Assembly: GCA_003963365.1 (NCBI GenBank)
Contig: RXJG01000006.1
Span: 1-64,000, forward strand
Length of the DNA: 64,000 nt
Direction of reading: 5' to 3'
From: Sphingobacteriales bacterium
GTDB taxonomy: Bacteria; Bacteroidota; Bacteroidia; Chitinophagales; Chitinophagaceae
This document shows, in pieces, positions 1-8,481 of the stretch (within the stretch, counting starts at the first letter, position 1; each line of letters begins with the position of its first letter). The position numbers were made by a program, and so were the translations under genes. Under the pieces are notes generated by a model. It was not told the origin of the DNA and ran no database searches. It worked only from the letters and a program-made list of their open reading frames with translations.

Positions 1-392
1 TGCAATTGAGCATTAGTACAACAGTTCAGCATCGTACTCCCTTCTTCGTCATGTCGAACGCAGTGAGACATCTGCCGGGCACCAGTACTGCAATTGAAAA
101 ATAGTACAACTGTTCAACATACTACTACCGTCAGCAGATTTCTCCTCCTCGTACCTCGTCGTCGAAATGACGGTGGGGGTGTACCCGTCAAGTCGAACAT
201 CCCCGTCATGTCGAACATCCCCGTCATGTCGAACGCAGTGAGACATCTGCCAGGCACTGGTACTGCAATTGAACATTAGTACAACTGTTCGGCATCATAC
301 TAGCGTCAACAGATTTCTCCTCCTCGTACCTCGTCGTCGAAATGACGGCGTGGTTGTCCCCGTCATGTCGAACGCAGTGAGACATCTGCCAG
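1..392. repeat. Three imperfect tandem copies of an intergenic repeat
   Basis: Copies begin at about 1, 89 and 264, each opening with TGCAATTGA and ending with the same CGCAGTGAGACATCTGCC block. Copies 2 and 3 also share a CTCCTCCTCGTACCTCGTCG block; copy 2 has extra short GTCGAACATCCCC units. The block resembles the GTCATTGCGAG-type intergenic repeats common in Bacteroidota. The two opposing short reading frames here follow the repeat and I do not consider them genes. The left end may continue outside the window. Confidence 0.75.
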
Positions 393-500
393 GAAAAACT
401 ACTGTAATTTATTATTGGAATAACGGTTTAATATTATGGAGGTAATCGTTAAATATCCGTTTGTATCACACTAAAAGTCAACTGTACAAAAATGGAATAC

Positions 501-746
501 TCATTTCCGCTTTTTCAGTTTCTTATCTAACTGGTCAGCCAGTGCATACCCATCGTACAGCGTTATGCCTTCCTGTTTGGTAAAATCAATTTTCCGTCCC
601 GATCGCCAGTTGCTCAGGGTTTTTGGACTGATGCCTAAAAAATTCAGCAAATCCTTTTCATTGATCCATTTTGATAACTGTTGCGGAAGGTTGCGACTGT
701 TAAGATAGTTTCTGAGTTTGTCGCTGTCGGTCGTGTTGTGCTCCAT
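501..746 (-). CDS. Small helix-turn-helix DNA-binding protein
   Basis: An 81-residue protein starting at MEHNTTDSDK. Residues about 30-60 (INEKDLLNFLGISPKTLSNW) form a recognisable helix-turn-helix of the excisionase/MerR-like type, and the C-terminus is very basic (DKKLKKRK). An upstream in-frame ATG at 818 would add 24 hydrophobic residues that do not fit the family, so the internal start is chosen. Such proteins are common in Bacteroidota accessory DNA, often as excisionase-like or antitoxin-like regulators. No integrase or toxin partner is seen beside it, so its target is unknown. Confidence 0.6.
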   Translation of the reverse strand: MEHNTTDSDKLRNYLNSRNLPQQLSKWINEKDLLNFLGISPKTLSNWRSGRKIDFTKQEGITLYDGYALADQLDKKLKKRK

Positions 747-896
747 AATAATAAAGGGTTTAATTATGTATGAATTTAATATAAGTGCCAAAAACTTGCA
801 AGAAACAATTTTACACAACTGTGGAAAAAGGTTTTACCAGTACATGCGCCATATATAATAAGGCAGATGATGATAAAACCTTTACCGTTAGTTCCC

Positions 897-1514
897 TTAC
901 TGCACATACTGCGAGGCCACGGGACTGTAAGCAATCTGCTCATCCCTGCCGGCAGCAGCCACCCGTACCCAGTAACGCTTACCCGGCAACAAACCGTTAA
1001 ACGTGTACTTACTGCGGGTAACCGTGATGCTTTCCCACATAGTCGTGTCAGTTGGCTCGGTTGCCACAATCTGGTACACATAGCTTTTGGCACCCGGTAC
1101 CGCTTCAACGCTGGCTACCAGTTCGCCACTGCTAAGGCCGTTGCTCAGTGTTACATTACCGGGATTGGTAATATAACGGGGCTCCGGCTGTTTACTCAGG
1201 GTAAAACCACTGCTCGTAAGAATCGCTACATCCTCCCTGGCTATGAACATAACGTACATACCCAATTGTTTGGTAAGCAATTCCAGTTCTGCCCGGCTCT
1301 GGTTCTTTTTAGCTATTGCCACACGGTCAAGTGTTGCTGCGGCTATAAGATCCTCACGGTACTTATCCAATGCAGCCTGTACATCCGCTAACGCAGGGAT
1401 GGGAGCGGGGAAAGCAGGGTTACCCGTCATACTATTAAGTATGTGAGCCACTTTGTTTTCAAAATCAGCATCTGAATAAGCATAGAAGCTGAGGTTGATT
1501 TTTGGAGTCTTCAT
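897..1514 (-). CDS. Fibronectin type III domain protein
   Basis: A 205-residue protein without a signal peptide. Residues about 110-200 form one fibronectin type III domain, with the signature YVYQIVATEP, then the linker W, then the GLLPGKRYWVRVAAAG core and the closing YSPVASQYV strand. The N-terminal 100 residues are mostly helical. This architecture recurs in Bacteroidota as a cytoplasmic or non-classically exported protein of unknown function, probably a protein-binding scaffold. An inverted repeat lies just upstream of the start (1528-1558). Confident for the domain, not for a role. Confidence 0.75.
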   Translation of the reverse strand: MKTPKINLSFYAYSDADFENKVAHILNSMTGNPAFPAPIPALADVQAALDKYREDLIAAATLDRVAIAKKNQSRAELELLTKQLGMYVMFIAREDVAILTSSGFTLSKQPEPRYITNPGNVTLSNGLSSGELVASVEAVPGAKSYVYQIVATEPTDTTMWESITVTRSKYTFNGLLPGKRYWVRVAAAGRDEQIAYSPVASQYVQ

Positions 1515-1527
1515 AGAAACCAGTATT

Positions 1528-1558
1528 TATTGTTGTCCACAATATCGTGGATACAATA
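1528..1558 (-). promoter_or_regulatory. Inverted repeat upstream of the FN3 gene
   Basis: TATTGTTGTCCAC at 1528-1540 pairs with GTGGATACAATA at 1547-1558 with one bulged base and a six-base loop. It sits 14-44 bases before the ATG of the FN3 gene, so it could be an operator or an mRNA hairpin in its leader. There is no T-run, so it is not an obvious terminator. Confidence 0.5.
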
Positions 1559-1675
1559 AAAACTCTTAACCGTATTGATTTAGTATAACATTTTGCAACA
1601 CGGGCAAATGCGGGCAAACAAAGTGAGTTTAGGGCAAAATTGGGAAAGCCATTAGTGTTGCAAATAAGCAAAAAA

Positions 1676-1842
1676 GCAGCGCTAACGAGCCCGTTAGCAG
1701 CACTAATGCCCCCGTTAGCAGTGCTAATGGACGAACTAGTGACGCTTTTTGATGAAGAAGCAGCGCTAACAAGCCCGTTAGCAGCACTAACGCCCCCGTT
1801 AGCAGTGCTAATGAACAAAGAAGTAACGCTTTTTTTAAAGAA
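1676..1842. repeat. 84-bp tandem duplication with internal hairpins
   Basis: Two adjacent copies, 1676-1759 and 1760-1842, differ at a few positions; a third start (GCAGC) follows at 1843. Each copy contains GCTAACG and CGTTAGC arms separated by four bases in copy 1 (one mismatch in copy 2) and a second pairing of AGCACTA with TAGTGCT-like sequence, so each could fold into a double hairpin. Because the period is a multiple of three, an 87-codon plus-strand frame (1640-1903) shows a 28-residue peptide repeat (LTSPLAAL, PPLAVLM). Whether that frame is translated cannot be decided from sequence alone. Confidence 0.7.
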
Positions 1843-1903
1843 GCAGCACAAACAGGCCGGGCAGTTGCGCTTAAAAACCTGTAGCTATGCTGAAATGGTT
1901 TAA

Positions 1904-2433
1904 CTGCTGTGGCAGATGATTATATATAAAAGAGTAAATAAGGGTACTAAGAATTTTTACTTATCTGTTTACAACTGTTGGAGCTGTTTGTAAGCGTTTG
2001 TAAACGTTTAATATCGGATAATAGGGAAATTATATTGGTGAAAGTTTTTGCAGAAAAACAATTTGCCCTATCTTTTGCTTATTAAATTATTATTCAACAA
2101 TGCGCAGGTTTATGTTATAGGAAACTCTCGCATATTTTTGAGTTGAACGCCACTTTAAATCAACCTTACATTACAATGAAACTCATAGATTAATTTTTCA
2201 TTTAGCTTCAGTTGTCGGCGGATGGAACACAGAATATCGCCACATAGCCAATGCTTCAGCGTTGGTGGTAATTCTCCTATTCGAGCAAATCGAGTTGCAA
2301 AAGCAGGTTAACGGGAGACAAAAATCAATTATAAATCAATGGTTTTAATAAAATATAAAAAAGTTTTCAACATCAAAAATTGACATCAGTCAGATTTTTT
2401 TAATTAAAATATTAACTCACATAACACAACAAA
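1904..2433. other. Non-coding stretch with little recognisable content
   Basis: About 530 AT-rich bases with no convincing gene. The only local structure is a pair of direct GTTTGTAA repeats around 1988-2005, with GTTTAC upstream near 1969 that could pair with GTAAAC at about 2000. A short GC-richer patch near 2212-2310 looks like a decayed copy of the intergenic repeats seen further right. Confidence 0.4.
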
Positions 2434-3168
2434 ATGAACCAATTATTAAAATCAGTATTTGAATCAAAAACCTTCACAACAAAGGACAAAAAGTGTATCC
2501 AAATTCATTCAGAAACAGGTAAGGAACAATGTGATTTTTTACAACGATTAATTTCAGAAAATAAATTCTCAAATTCCATTGAAATTGGATTTGCTTATGG
2601 AATTTCTGCATTAGCCATAACAGAGGAAATTGTGAAGAATAACGGTAGACATGTTATAATTGACAAATTTGAAAATACTGGCTGGGATGGAGTAGGACTT
2701 GACTTAATAGCTCAAGCAGGGTATTCTCAAAATATTGATTTTCATGAGGAATTTTGCTACATCGTTTTACCCAAACTTTTAGAGGAAGGCAGAAAATTTG
2801 ATTTTGCCTATATTGATTCAACAAAGCAATTAGACTGGCTTTTAGTTGACTTTTTTTTCCTTGACAAACTTTTAATAAAAAATGGAATTATTGTATTTGA
2901 TGACGTTTCGTTTCCAGGAATAAGAAAATTGTTACGATATATTTCACAGTTTCCTGACTACAAAGTGTATGACACATTTCCTAAAAACCAAAAAAGTCAT
3001 TTTGGAGGCAACGTTTTAACAATTCTAAAGATGTTGCCCAAAACCGACAAATACCTAAAATCCAACATAACTCTAACTGATTTCGATTTAGGAATTAACT
3101 CCCATTGTGTTGCTTTACAAAAAGTTAATGATGATAGCAGAAATTGGGATTGGCATAAAGACTTTTAA
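2434..3168 (+). CDS. Class I SAM-dependent methyltransferase (Methyltransf_24-like)
   Basis: A 244-residue cytoplasmic protein. Motif I is EIGFAYGISALAI at about residues 49-61, followed by an acidic strand end (IIDKFE) and by FDFAYIDSTKQ at about 122-132, the DxxK/H arrangement of the O-methyltransferase-3/Methyltransf_24 group, then IKNGIIVFDDVSF, where the paired aspartates usually bind metal or substrate. The substrate is unknown. The gene is clearly more AT-rich than the downstream core genes and is followed 11 bases after its stop by a structured intergenic repeat, as expected for an accessory cassette. Confidence 0.75.
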   Translation: MNQLLKSVFESKTFTTKDKKCIQIHSETGKEQCDFLQRLISENKFSNSIEIGFAYGISALAITEEIVKNNGRHVIIDKFENTGWDGVGLDLIAQAGYSQNIDFHEEFCYIVLPKLLEEGRKFDFAYIDSTKQLDWLLVDFFFLDKLLIKNGIIVFDDVSFPGIRKLLRYISQFPDYKVYDTFPKNQKSHFGGNVLTILKMLPKTDKYLKSNITLTDFDLGINSHCVALQKVNDDSRNWDWHKDF

Positions 3169-3179
3169 AATAAAACAGC

Positions 3180-3245
3180 CACCAACAAGAGGTTTCATTC
3201 CCAGCAACGTTTCCACATAGCCCTGCATATCAGCCGGGGCGTTGC
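3180..3245. repeat. Cassette-boundary repeat after the methyltransferase gene
   Basis: Begins with CACCAAC 12 bases after the stop codon, continues as AAGAGGTTTC, then enters a palindromic block at 3201-3245 (CCAGCAACGT ... GGGGCGTTGC). Both parts recur beside other genes in the accessory region. Confidence 0.7.
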
Positions 3246-3432
3246 CCCCCAAGTTGCGCAAGAATAAGCCAAGTAAAAAACAAATTTCTGGTTCAGGTAT
3301 GTAAGGTGGCAATGTGTGATGTGACAATGACTGTTTAAAATAAAAACTTTTGTTAGAATATTTATCATTCAGCATCAAAACAGGGAAGCCGAAAACTGCA
3401 TATTGGAAGAGTAGGCAAGACAAAATCGTTTT

Positions 3433-3930
3433 ATGAGAAAACTACTTTTAAGTTCAATTGTGTTATTAATTTTTGCAATTGCATTAACCGTTTTTCAAAT
3501 GAGTTGCAAGAAAGAGGCAACCGCACAACAGACAGGTTCAAATTATACATTACCGCCTGCGACCACTACAACTTTGGGAGGAGTTATTGTTGGCTCTGGA
3601 TTAACAGTAAACAGTTCTGGGTTATTATCGACAACGCCTAATGCTAACCTTGTACAATTGAATACTATACTTTATTTAAAGTCAGGCGCAACTTCTGTTG
3701 AAATATGGTTGGCAAATACTGATGGTACAAATCAACGCAAAGTGCCCATATCTCTAGCTGCGTCTCAAGTTATTGTACCAGGATACGGTGAAAGATTAAG
3801 CCCAGACGGGAAAGTAGTCTTTTTTACAGTTAGTGAAAACCAAGCTTATAATCTTTACAGTTGTAGTACAGATGGTTCTAATCTTAAAAAGATTATTGGA
3901 AACATAATTACACTTGAGGGAGTATATTAA
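3433..3930 (+). CDS. Lipoprotein with PD40/TolB-like blade, probably truncated
   Basis: A 165-residue protein with a lipoprotein signal (lipobox MSC near residue 25). After a Thr-rich linker comes TTLGGVIVGSGLTVNSSG, a repeat style typical of trimeric fibre or tail-fibre proteins. The remainder is WLANTDGTNQRK ... LSPDGKVVFF ... SCSTDGSNLKKI, which are PD40 blades of a TolB-type propeller. Full propellers need four to eight blades, so the single complete blade and abrupt end suggest loss of the C-terminal part, or a minimal cassette-borne derivative. The gene is followed by another cassette-boundary repeat. Confidence 0.6.
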   Translation: MRKLLLSSIVLLIFAIALTVFQMSCKKEATAQQTGSNYTLPPATTTTLGGVIVGSGLTVNSSGLLSTTPNANLVQLNTILYLKSGATSVEIWLANTDGTNQRKVPISLAASQVIVPGYGERLSPDGKVVFFTVSENQAYNLYSCSTDGSNLKKIIGNIITLEGVY

Positions 3931-3948
3931 GTTCTTATTTTCTCATTC

Positions 3949-4146
3949 CCAGCAACGTCTCCACATAGCCCTGCATATTAGCCGGGACGTTGCGCCTTTG
4001 GAGACAGGAATCCTGTAACTTTAATAAATACCAGTTAAACAAATTGTACCATCTGGAAATGGATTTAAGTAAATAACAAACATTCGGCTCCGGTAACGCA
4101 ATTTCCTGGCCTGCACACATAGCCCGCAGGAGACGTTGCTGGAAAA
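3949..4146. repeat. Composite intergenic repeat (palindromic family)
   Basis: A palindromic block at 3949-3993 (CCAGCAACGT to GGGACGTTGC) is followed by GCCTTTGGAGACAGGAAT, and a second right half at 4105-4145 ends in GGAGACGTTGCTGG. The first 80 bases are almost identical to 7772-7853. The middle (AAGTAAATAACAAA and flank) resembles the sequence near 3270, so the full unit is larger than the palindrome. Confidence 0.75.
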
Positions 4147-4220
4147 CAATGACATCATGTTCAATTTTAAGCATCCTGACATTACACGTTTATTTCAAAA
4201 TAAATTAAACCTAAACTACC

Positions 4221-4841
4221 ATGACAAAATATTTCAACTTCACAACTGCTTTATTGTTGACAATTACATTAGCACTGACTTCATGTTTTTCTACAAAATC
4301 GCAATTAGGTACAAAGTACAATTACACATGGAAACTGACTGGGAACAATGCCATCACAGACAGGACTTTCAATGATGGTAAGATCAGCGTCTTTTTCATT
4401 GTAGGCGACAAAGATGTCAACTTCACTTTAAAAAATTTGACAAATGACCCAATGAAAATTAACTGGGATGAAGCCTCATTAATTATTTATGGACAGAGTA
4501 AGCGAGTAATGCATAATGGAGTAAAATTTATTGACAGAAGTTCGCCGCAAGCACCGACTGTGATTCCAGGCAACTCCTCTATTGACGATTTAGTGCTGCC
4601 AACAGACAACGTTTATTATAGGGAGGGTTATTATTCAACATATTTTTCAAGGCCTGGTGGTTGGGAAAAGCACGACTTATTTTTATCAAGAGACGGAAAC
4701 AAAGAGGATACAAAAAAACTTATTTTAGATAGTAAAGGGCAAAAATTTAGATTCTTTTTGCCAATTGAACAAAACGGTCTAAAATTAAATTATACTTTTG
4801 AGTTTGAGGCGACAGAAGTTTCTCCTGTAACAAAATCTTGA
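4221..4841 (+). CDS. Hypothetical lipoprotein
   Basis: A 206-residue protein with an N-terminal signal and lipobox LTSC (cysteine at 22), so it should be lipidated and held in the periplasm or outer membrane. The rest is predicted mostly beta strand, including FTLKNLTNDPMKINWDEASL, which looks like an immunoglobulin-like fold. I do not recognise a named family. It stands alone between two intergenic repeats and is AT-rich with frequent GAC aspartate codons, unlike the core genes. Confidence 0.6.
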   Translation: MTKYFNFTTALLLTITLALTSCFSTKSQLGTKYNYTWKLTGNNAITDRTFNDGKISVFFIVGDKDVNFTLKNLTNDPMKINWDEASLIIYGQSKRVMHNGVKFIDRSSPQAPTVIPGNSSIDDLVLPTDNVYYREGYYSTYFSRPGGWEKHDLFLSRDGNKEDTKKLILDSKGQKFRFFLPIEQNGLKLNYTFEFEATEVSPVTKS

Positions 4842-5131
4842 CGGGATAACAAAACCCCTTAACTCAGCGTAGCTTATAATTATTTACCAGGCGTTTTACC
4901 CCTAACTCAACATAGCTCATAAATCACTCGGCGTACGACTTTGTCTACGCCGTTCTTTTTTGTAGCTTATAGCTACAAACAGGCAAAAGCCAACCAATAA
5001 CCAAAACTTTATTCCCAATGTCCCTGCCTGCTCACACGGCTAATGGGAGATGTTGCCGGAAAACAAAATTGATTTTCAATAAAGCATTTTTTACTGGCTA
5101 ATTTTTATATTCATATATTTACTTGTTGTGC
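4842..5131. repeat. Cassette-boundary element with palindrome and GTTGTGC end
   Basis: This non-coding stretch holds a palindromic block at 5012-5059 (left arm CCCAATGTCCC, right arm GGGAGATGTTGCC), then GGCTAATTTTTATAT from 5096, ending with GTTGTGC at 5125-5131. The last segment is shared with the regions before 6293 and 17864, where it stands at nearly the same spacing. TATATTTA inside it is one base off a Bacteroidota -7 box and may drive the next gene. Confidence 0.65.
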
Positions 5132-5208
5132 GTCACCTTATGAGATACCAACTTCCAACCTATAAATACTAATACTGGTTTTATCTCCAATACAAAATTT
5201 TAATAATT

Positions 5209-6036
5209 ATGCAACCAAAAACATCAACATTCAACAACAAAGCAGGTCTGAAAATCTTTACAAGAACATGGTTACCTGAAGAAAATCCCCGGGGAGTAGT
5301 AGTGATTGTCCACGGCTTAAATTCTCATAGCGGCTATTATCAATGGGTCGCCGACCAATTTACAACTATAAACTATGCAGTATATGCACTTGACCTGGAA
5401 GGTCGTGGGCAATCTGAAGGAGAACGTTTTTATGTGAAAAGTATTTATGATTATGTAAACGAGGTTGACCAATTGGTAGATATTGCTAAAGCGACGTATC
5501 AAAGTTTGCCAATTTTTGTGTTAGGTCATAGTGCTGGTGGAGTAATAGCTTGTTTGTATGCTTTAGAGCATCAGAATAAAATCAGCGGATTAATTTGTGA
5601 AAGTTTTGCTTACCAGGTTCCTGCCCCTGATTTTGCTTTGACTGTATTAAAGGGGTTGAGTCATTTAGCACCACATTTGCATACCATCAAACTCAAAAAT
5701 GAAGACTTTTCCCGTGATACTTCAGTAGTAGAAGCAATGAATAACGACTCATTAATTGCTCATGAATCCCAGCCATCAAAAACTATGGAACAATTAGTAA
5801 TTGCTGATGAAAGATTGAAAAAAGAATTTCCACTAATTACCTTACCAGTATTAATATTACATGGCACAAATGACAAGGCGACTAAATACAGTGGAAGTCA
5901 ATTTTTCTATGATAATGCAGGAACTTCTGACAAAACACTTAAGTTGTATGAAGGACATTATCACGATTTACTAAACGACATAGACAAAGAAAAAGTTATG
6001 GCAGACATTCAAGAATGGATAATTCAACACACTTAA
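5209..6036 (+). CDS. Alpha/beta hydrolase, monoacylglycerol lipase-like
   Basis: A 275-residue cytoplasmic enzyme of the Hydrolase_4 (serine aminopeptidase S33/monoglyceride lipase) family. The oxyanion strand is VIVHGLNSHSG at 32-42, the nucleophile elbow is GHSAG at 106-110 with Ser108, the acid is Asp222 in LHGTND, and the base is His252 in GHYHDLLND. DLEGRGQSEG (62-71) is the usual monoglyceride lipase motif. All catalytic residues are present and length is normal. It would hydrolyse a lysophospholipid or acylglycerol ester. It stands alone, with GTTGTGC upstream at 5125 and GCACAAC downstream at 6048. Confidence 0.85.
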   Translation: MQPKTSTFNNKAGLKIFTRTWLPEENPRGVVVIVHGLNSHSGYYQWVADQFTTINYAVYALDLEGRGQSEGERFYVKSIYDYVNEVDQLVDIAKATYQSLPIFVLGHSAGGVIACLYALEHQNKISGLICESFAYQVPAPDFALTVLKGLSHLAPHLHTIKLKNEDFSRDTSVVEAMNNDSLIAHESQPSKTMEQLVIADERLKKEFPLITLPVLILHGTNDKATKYSGSQFFYDNAGTSDKTLKLYEGHYHDLLNDIDKEKVMADIQEWIIQHT

Positions 6037-6047
6037 CCAGGGCAAAC

Positions 6048-6281
6048 GCACAACATGGGGTTTGCTGCTATGCTGGCTGACGAATAAATCCTCATCTTTT
6101 TAATCGCCATCAGCAGCAGTTCGGGCTCAACATTCAATGTTCAGCTTTAGTTCTTAACTTCAACAACATATTTATAACTACAAAAAAATAATTTTTAATA
6201 ACGCATATTAGCCGGGGCGTTGCTGGAAAACAATGCATTTTTTTTGGGCTAATTTTTATATCATATATTTATGTGTTGTGT
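6048..6281. repeat. attC-like cassette-boundary element
   Basis: Starts 12 bases after the lipase stop with GCACAACATGGGGTTTGC and ends with GTTGTGT at 6275-6281, 12 bases before the next ATG. Inside are the block TTCAGCTTTAGTTCTTAACT from 6140, identical at 16994, and the right half of the palindromic family at 6202-6226. The outer heptamers are complementary, as expected for a folded recombination site. Confidence 0.6.
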
Positions 6282-6292
6282 GAAATTCTTTA

Positions 6293-7735
6293 ATGACTAT
6301 GCGTTTAATAACAGCCTTATTTTTACTGACTTCTCTGTCTGTAGCTGGACAGACACTCCCTGACAGCATCGTAATTACTAAGAACACCTTTGTCAACAGC
6401 TTTACGGAGGATGCAGACAAACTCTATAGGACAGAAAGATTTTCGATGCTGCCAAAAGCAAACGGTTACATCCTAAATGGCAAAAGAATAGCCAAATCAA
6501 AAATCCTTGACTTCCTTTCAGCAATACAAGATCCGGGCAACACCAATAATTCTTTGTCAAAGTATCAGATTGACACAAACTTAATAAAACACAATGCAAA
6601 TGAATTGCTGGGATATTATTCCAACAGAAAAGAATTTGCATGGAATGAAAAACAAAAGGAGTTCATCTTCAAAGAACTTACCAACCTGGATAACTACAAG
6701 AAAGAACTAAAAGATTATTTGTCCTCGGGCTGCTGTTATACTATGCACAACAGTTATAGGAATGAATTTATCGTAGAGGTTTTTTTCCAAGGCAGAGTTA
6801 AAGAGGAAGTCAAATCGAGAAAATACGTTTGGGGATACAAAATGCCTTGGACCAATCAATCAGGCGATACACTTTATAATTATGCCATTGAGACCGCACT
6901 TGATAAAATCCTAAGCACAAAAGCAAAAACAAAAGACCCTTTAAAAGGTGATAAGTTGGTAGGCTACATTATAGACCGAATTGTTGACAAAAACATGAGT
7001 ACTCTTTATGTGTTGTCAGCATATACCTATCTAAATGAAATAGAAGAATTAAAATCGGACTTTGAAATTCTGTCGTTCAATGAAGTTCAAGGACGTGGAA
7101 GATACATCTGGAATGAACCAGTTACAATAAGAGTTCGTTTAAAGAACAAGAACATGCTTGACAATGTAAACCTTGTATTCCTGGCTTCCAAAACCGGAAA
7201 AACCATTTATTCACGGGACAGTTTGAAAAAAGATTATAAGCGGTACGTTGACAGAGTTCAATCAATAAAATTTATTGCCAGTTATCTCAAGTCGCACCCA
7301 GATACACGGCTTGACATATACTACTTCAATAATAAAGGCATCAACGAATATAATATTGAAAGTGTCAATAAAAATCCACAGGAATGGAAGCTACATGACG
7401 ATTATTTAAAGAGCCTTGAAACATCTCAAAAGTTAGGAGTAAAATTTTCCTTTGACATTGACAAAGCAATAAAAACTTCGCAACAAGTTCATTGCGGCTG
7501 TAATTATAGGTTTGACAAGAGTTATTTAGAACAAGCGATATTTTTTGAAATTAGAGACGACGCCGGAAACAGTTCAATTTGGTTTTTGCTTCCTGACGAC
7601 AAAGTTTTGCTCTACATTATGGACAGTGCGACAACTCTAAACTTTAAGCGTTCAGACTTTACTGACAAAAAAGAATATAGCTTAATTTACCCCTGCGCCT
7701 TGTTCGACATGAATGGAAACCGAGTGACGAAATAG
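6293..7735 (+). CDS. Hypothetical exported protein
   Basis: A 480-residue protein with a cleavable N-terminal signal (MRLITALFLLTSLSVAGQ), so it is probably periplasmic or surface exposed. No family is recognised. Two features stand out: CCYTMHNSY (about 148-156) and HCGCNYRFDKSY (about 400-411), cysteine-rich patches that could form disulfides. The ATG at 6293 and another two codons later are equally possible starts. Codon use is rich in GAC and ACA like the neighbouring accessory genes. Confidence 0.6.
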   Translation: MTMRLITALFLLTSLSVAGQTLPDSIVITKNTFVNSFTEDADKLYRTERFSMLPKANGYILNGKRIAKSKILDFLSAIQDPGNTNNSLSKYQIDTNLIKHNANELLGYYSNRKEFAWNEKQKEFIFKELTNLDNYKKELKDYLSSGCCYTMHNSYRNEFIVEVFFQGRVKEEVKSRKYVWGYKMPWTNQSGDTLYNYAIETALDKILSTKAKTKDPLKGDKLVGYIIDRIVDKNMSTLYVLSAYTYLNEIEELKSDFEILSFNEVQGRGRYIWNEPVTIRVRLKNKNMLDNVNLVFLASKTGKTIYSRDSLKKDYKRYVDRVQSIKFIASYLKSHPDTRLDIYYFNNKGINEYNIESVNKNPQEWKLHDDYLKSLETSQKLGVKFSFDIDKAIKTSQQVHCGCNYRFDKSYLEQAIFFEIRDDAGNSSIWFLLPDDKVLLYIMDSATTLNFKRSDFTDKKEYSLIYPCALFDMNGNRVTK

Positions 7736-7736
7736 A

Positions 7737-7853
7737 ACATCACACAAGAGGTAGTTTTGCATCAGATCATTCTGGCAACGTCTCCCCATAGCCCTGCTTC
7801 TTAGCCGGGACGTTGCGCCTTTGGAGACAGGAATTCTGTAACTTTAATAAATA
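7737..7853. repeat. Cassette-boundary repeat, near-duplicate of 3949-4029
   Basis: Begins with a degenerate CACACAAGAGGTAGTTTTGC right after the stop, then the palindrome at 7772-7815 and a tail (GCCTTTGGAGACAGGAATTC and ACTTTAATAAATAC) that is nearly identical to the copy at 3994-4029. Confidence 0.75.
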
Positions 7854-7880
7854 CTCCCTATTTTTTAAAACCTAAATAAC

Positions 7881-8354
7881 ATGAACAAAAAGTTTTCTGT
7901 TTTCCTATTAATTGCCGCTTTGATAGGTTGCAACAATCAAAAGGTTGACAAAAAAGTAGAAGAAGAAAAAATAAGACAAACCATCAAAGATTGGACGGGG
8001 CTATTAGATAAAGATAGTTTAGAAAGAACTGTCAGCTTTTGGATTGACGATGCAATTATGATGATGCCAGGGCAACCAGTTATTAAAGGGAAAAAAGCAA
8101 TACGGGAAATGGTAGAAAGCAGTAGAAAGATTCCGGGTTTCAAAATTGTTTGGGAGCCTCCAACTGACATTAATGTGTCGGAAAATGGCGACATGGCTTA
8201 TGTATTTCAAAGAAATCAAATTACAATGAATGATTCGTTAGGAAAACCTATGACACAATATAATAAGTCGGTATCTATTTGGAAAAAGCAAAACGATGGC
8301 TCGTGGAAAGACGCTGTTGATATCTGGAATGCTGAACCTCCCCTAAACAAATAA
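7881..8354 (+). CDS. SnoaL/DUF4440-like lipoprotein
   Basis: A 157-residue lipoprotein (lipobox LIGC, cysteine 17). The mature part has the NTF2-like fold: helix EEEKIRQTIKDWTGLL, then WIDDAIMMMPGQPVIKGKKAIREMV, and C-terminal strands KSVSIWKKQNDGSWKDAVDIWN, the hallmark of the YybH/DUF4440 family. Members bind small ligands or act as steroid-isomerase-like enzymes; the ligand here is unknown. It is a monocistronic gene between two intergenic repeats. Confidence 0.8.
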   Translation: MNKKFSVFLLIAALIGCNNQKVDKKVEEEKIRQTIKDWTGLLDKDSLERTVSFWIDDAIMMMPGQPVIKGKKAIREMVESSRKIPGFKIVWEPPTDINVSENGDMAYVFQRNQITMNDSLGKPMTQYNKSVSIWKKQNDGSWKDAVDIWNAEPPLNK

Positions 8355-8359
8355 ACCAC

Positions 8360-8445
8360 AGCCAACAAAAGGCTTAGCAAAATTGCGGGCTGGTAACTCA
8401 ACGCCCCTGCCAGCTCACAAAGCCGGCATGAGACATTGCCGGAAA
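8360..8445. repeat. Cassette-boundary repeat after the DUF4440 gene
   Basis: AGCCAACAAAAGGCTTAGC starts six bases after the stop codon, followed by a palindromic block 8395-8443 (AACTCAACGCCCC ... GAGACATTGCCGG). Confidence 0.65.
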
Positions 8446-8481
8446 ACAGACACCCCATTTATTAAAGAAGCTTTTGACAAC

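Noticed and set aside
867-1391. 174-codon plus-strand open frame
   Set aside because: Antisense to the FN3 gene, whose domain signature is clear.
3115-4174. Two leftward open frames sharing the peptide MQGYVETLLGM
   Set aside because: The shared peptide is the translation of the intergenic palindrome; neither frame has a promoter or a consistent start, and one overlaps the methyltransferase end.
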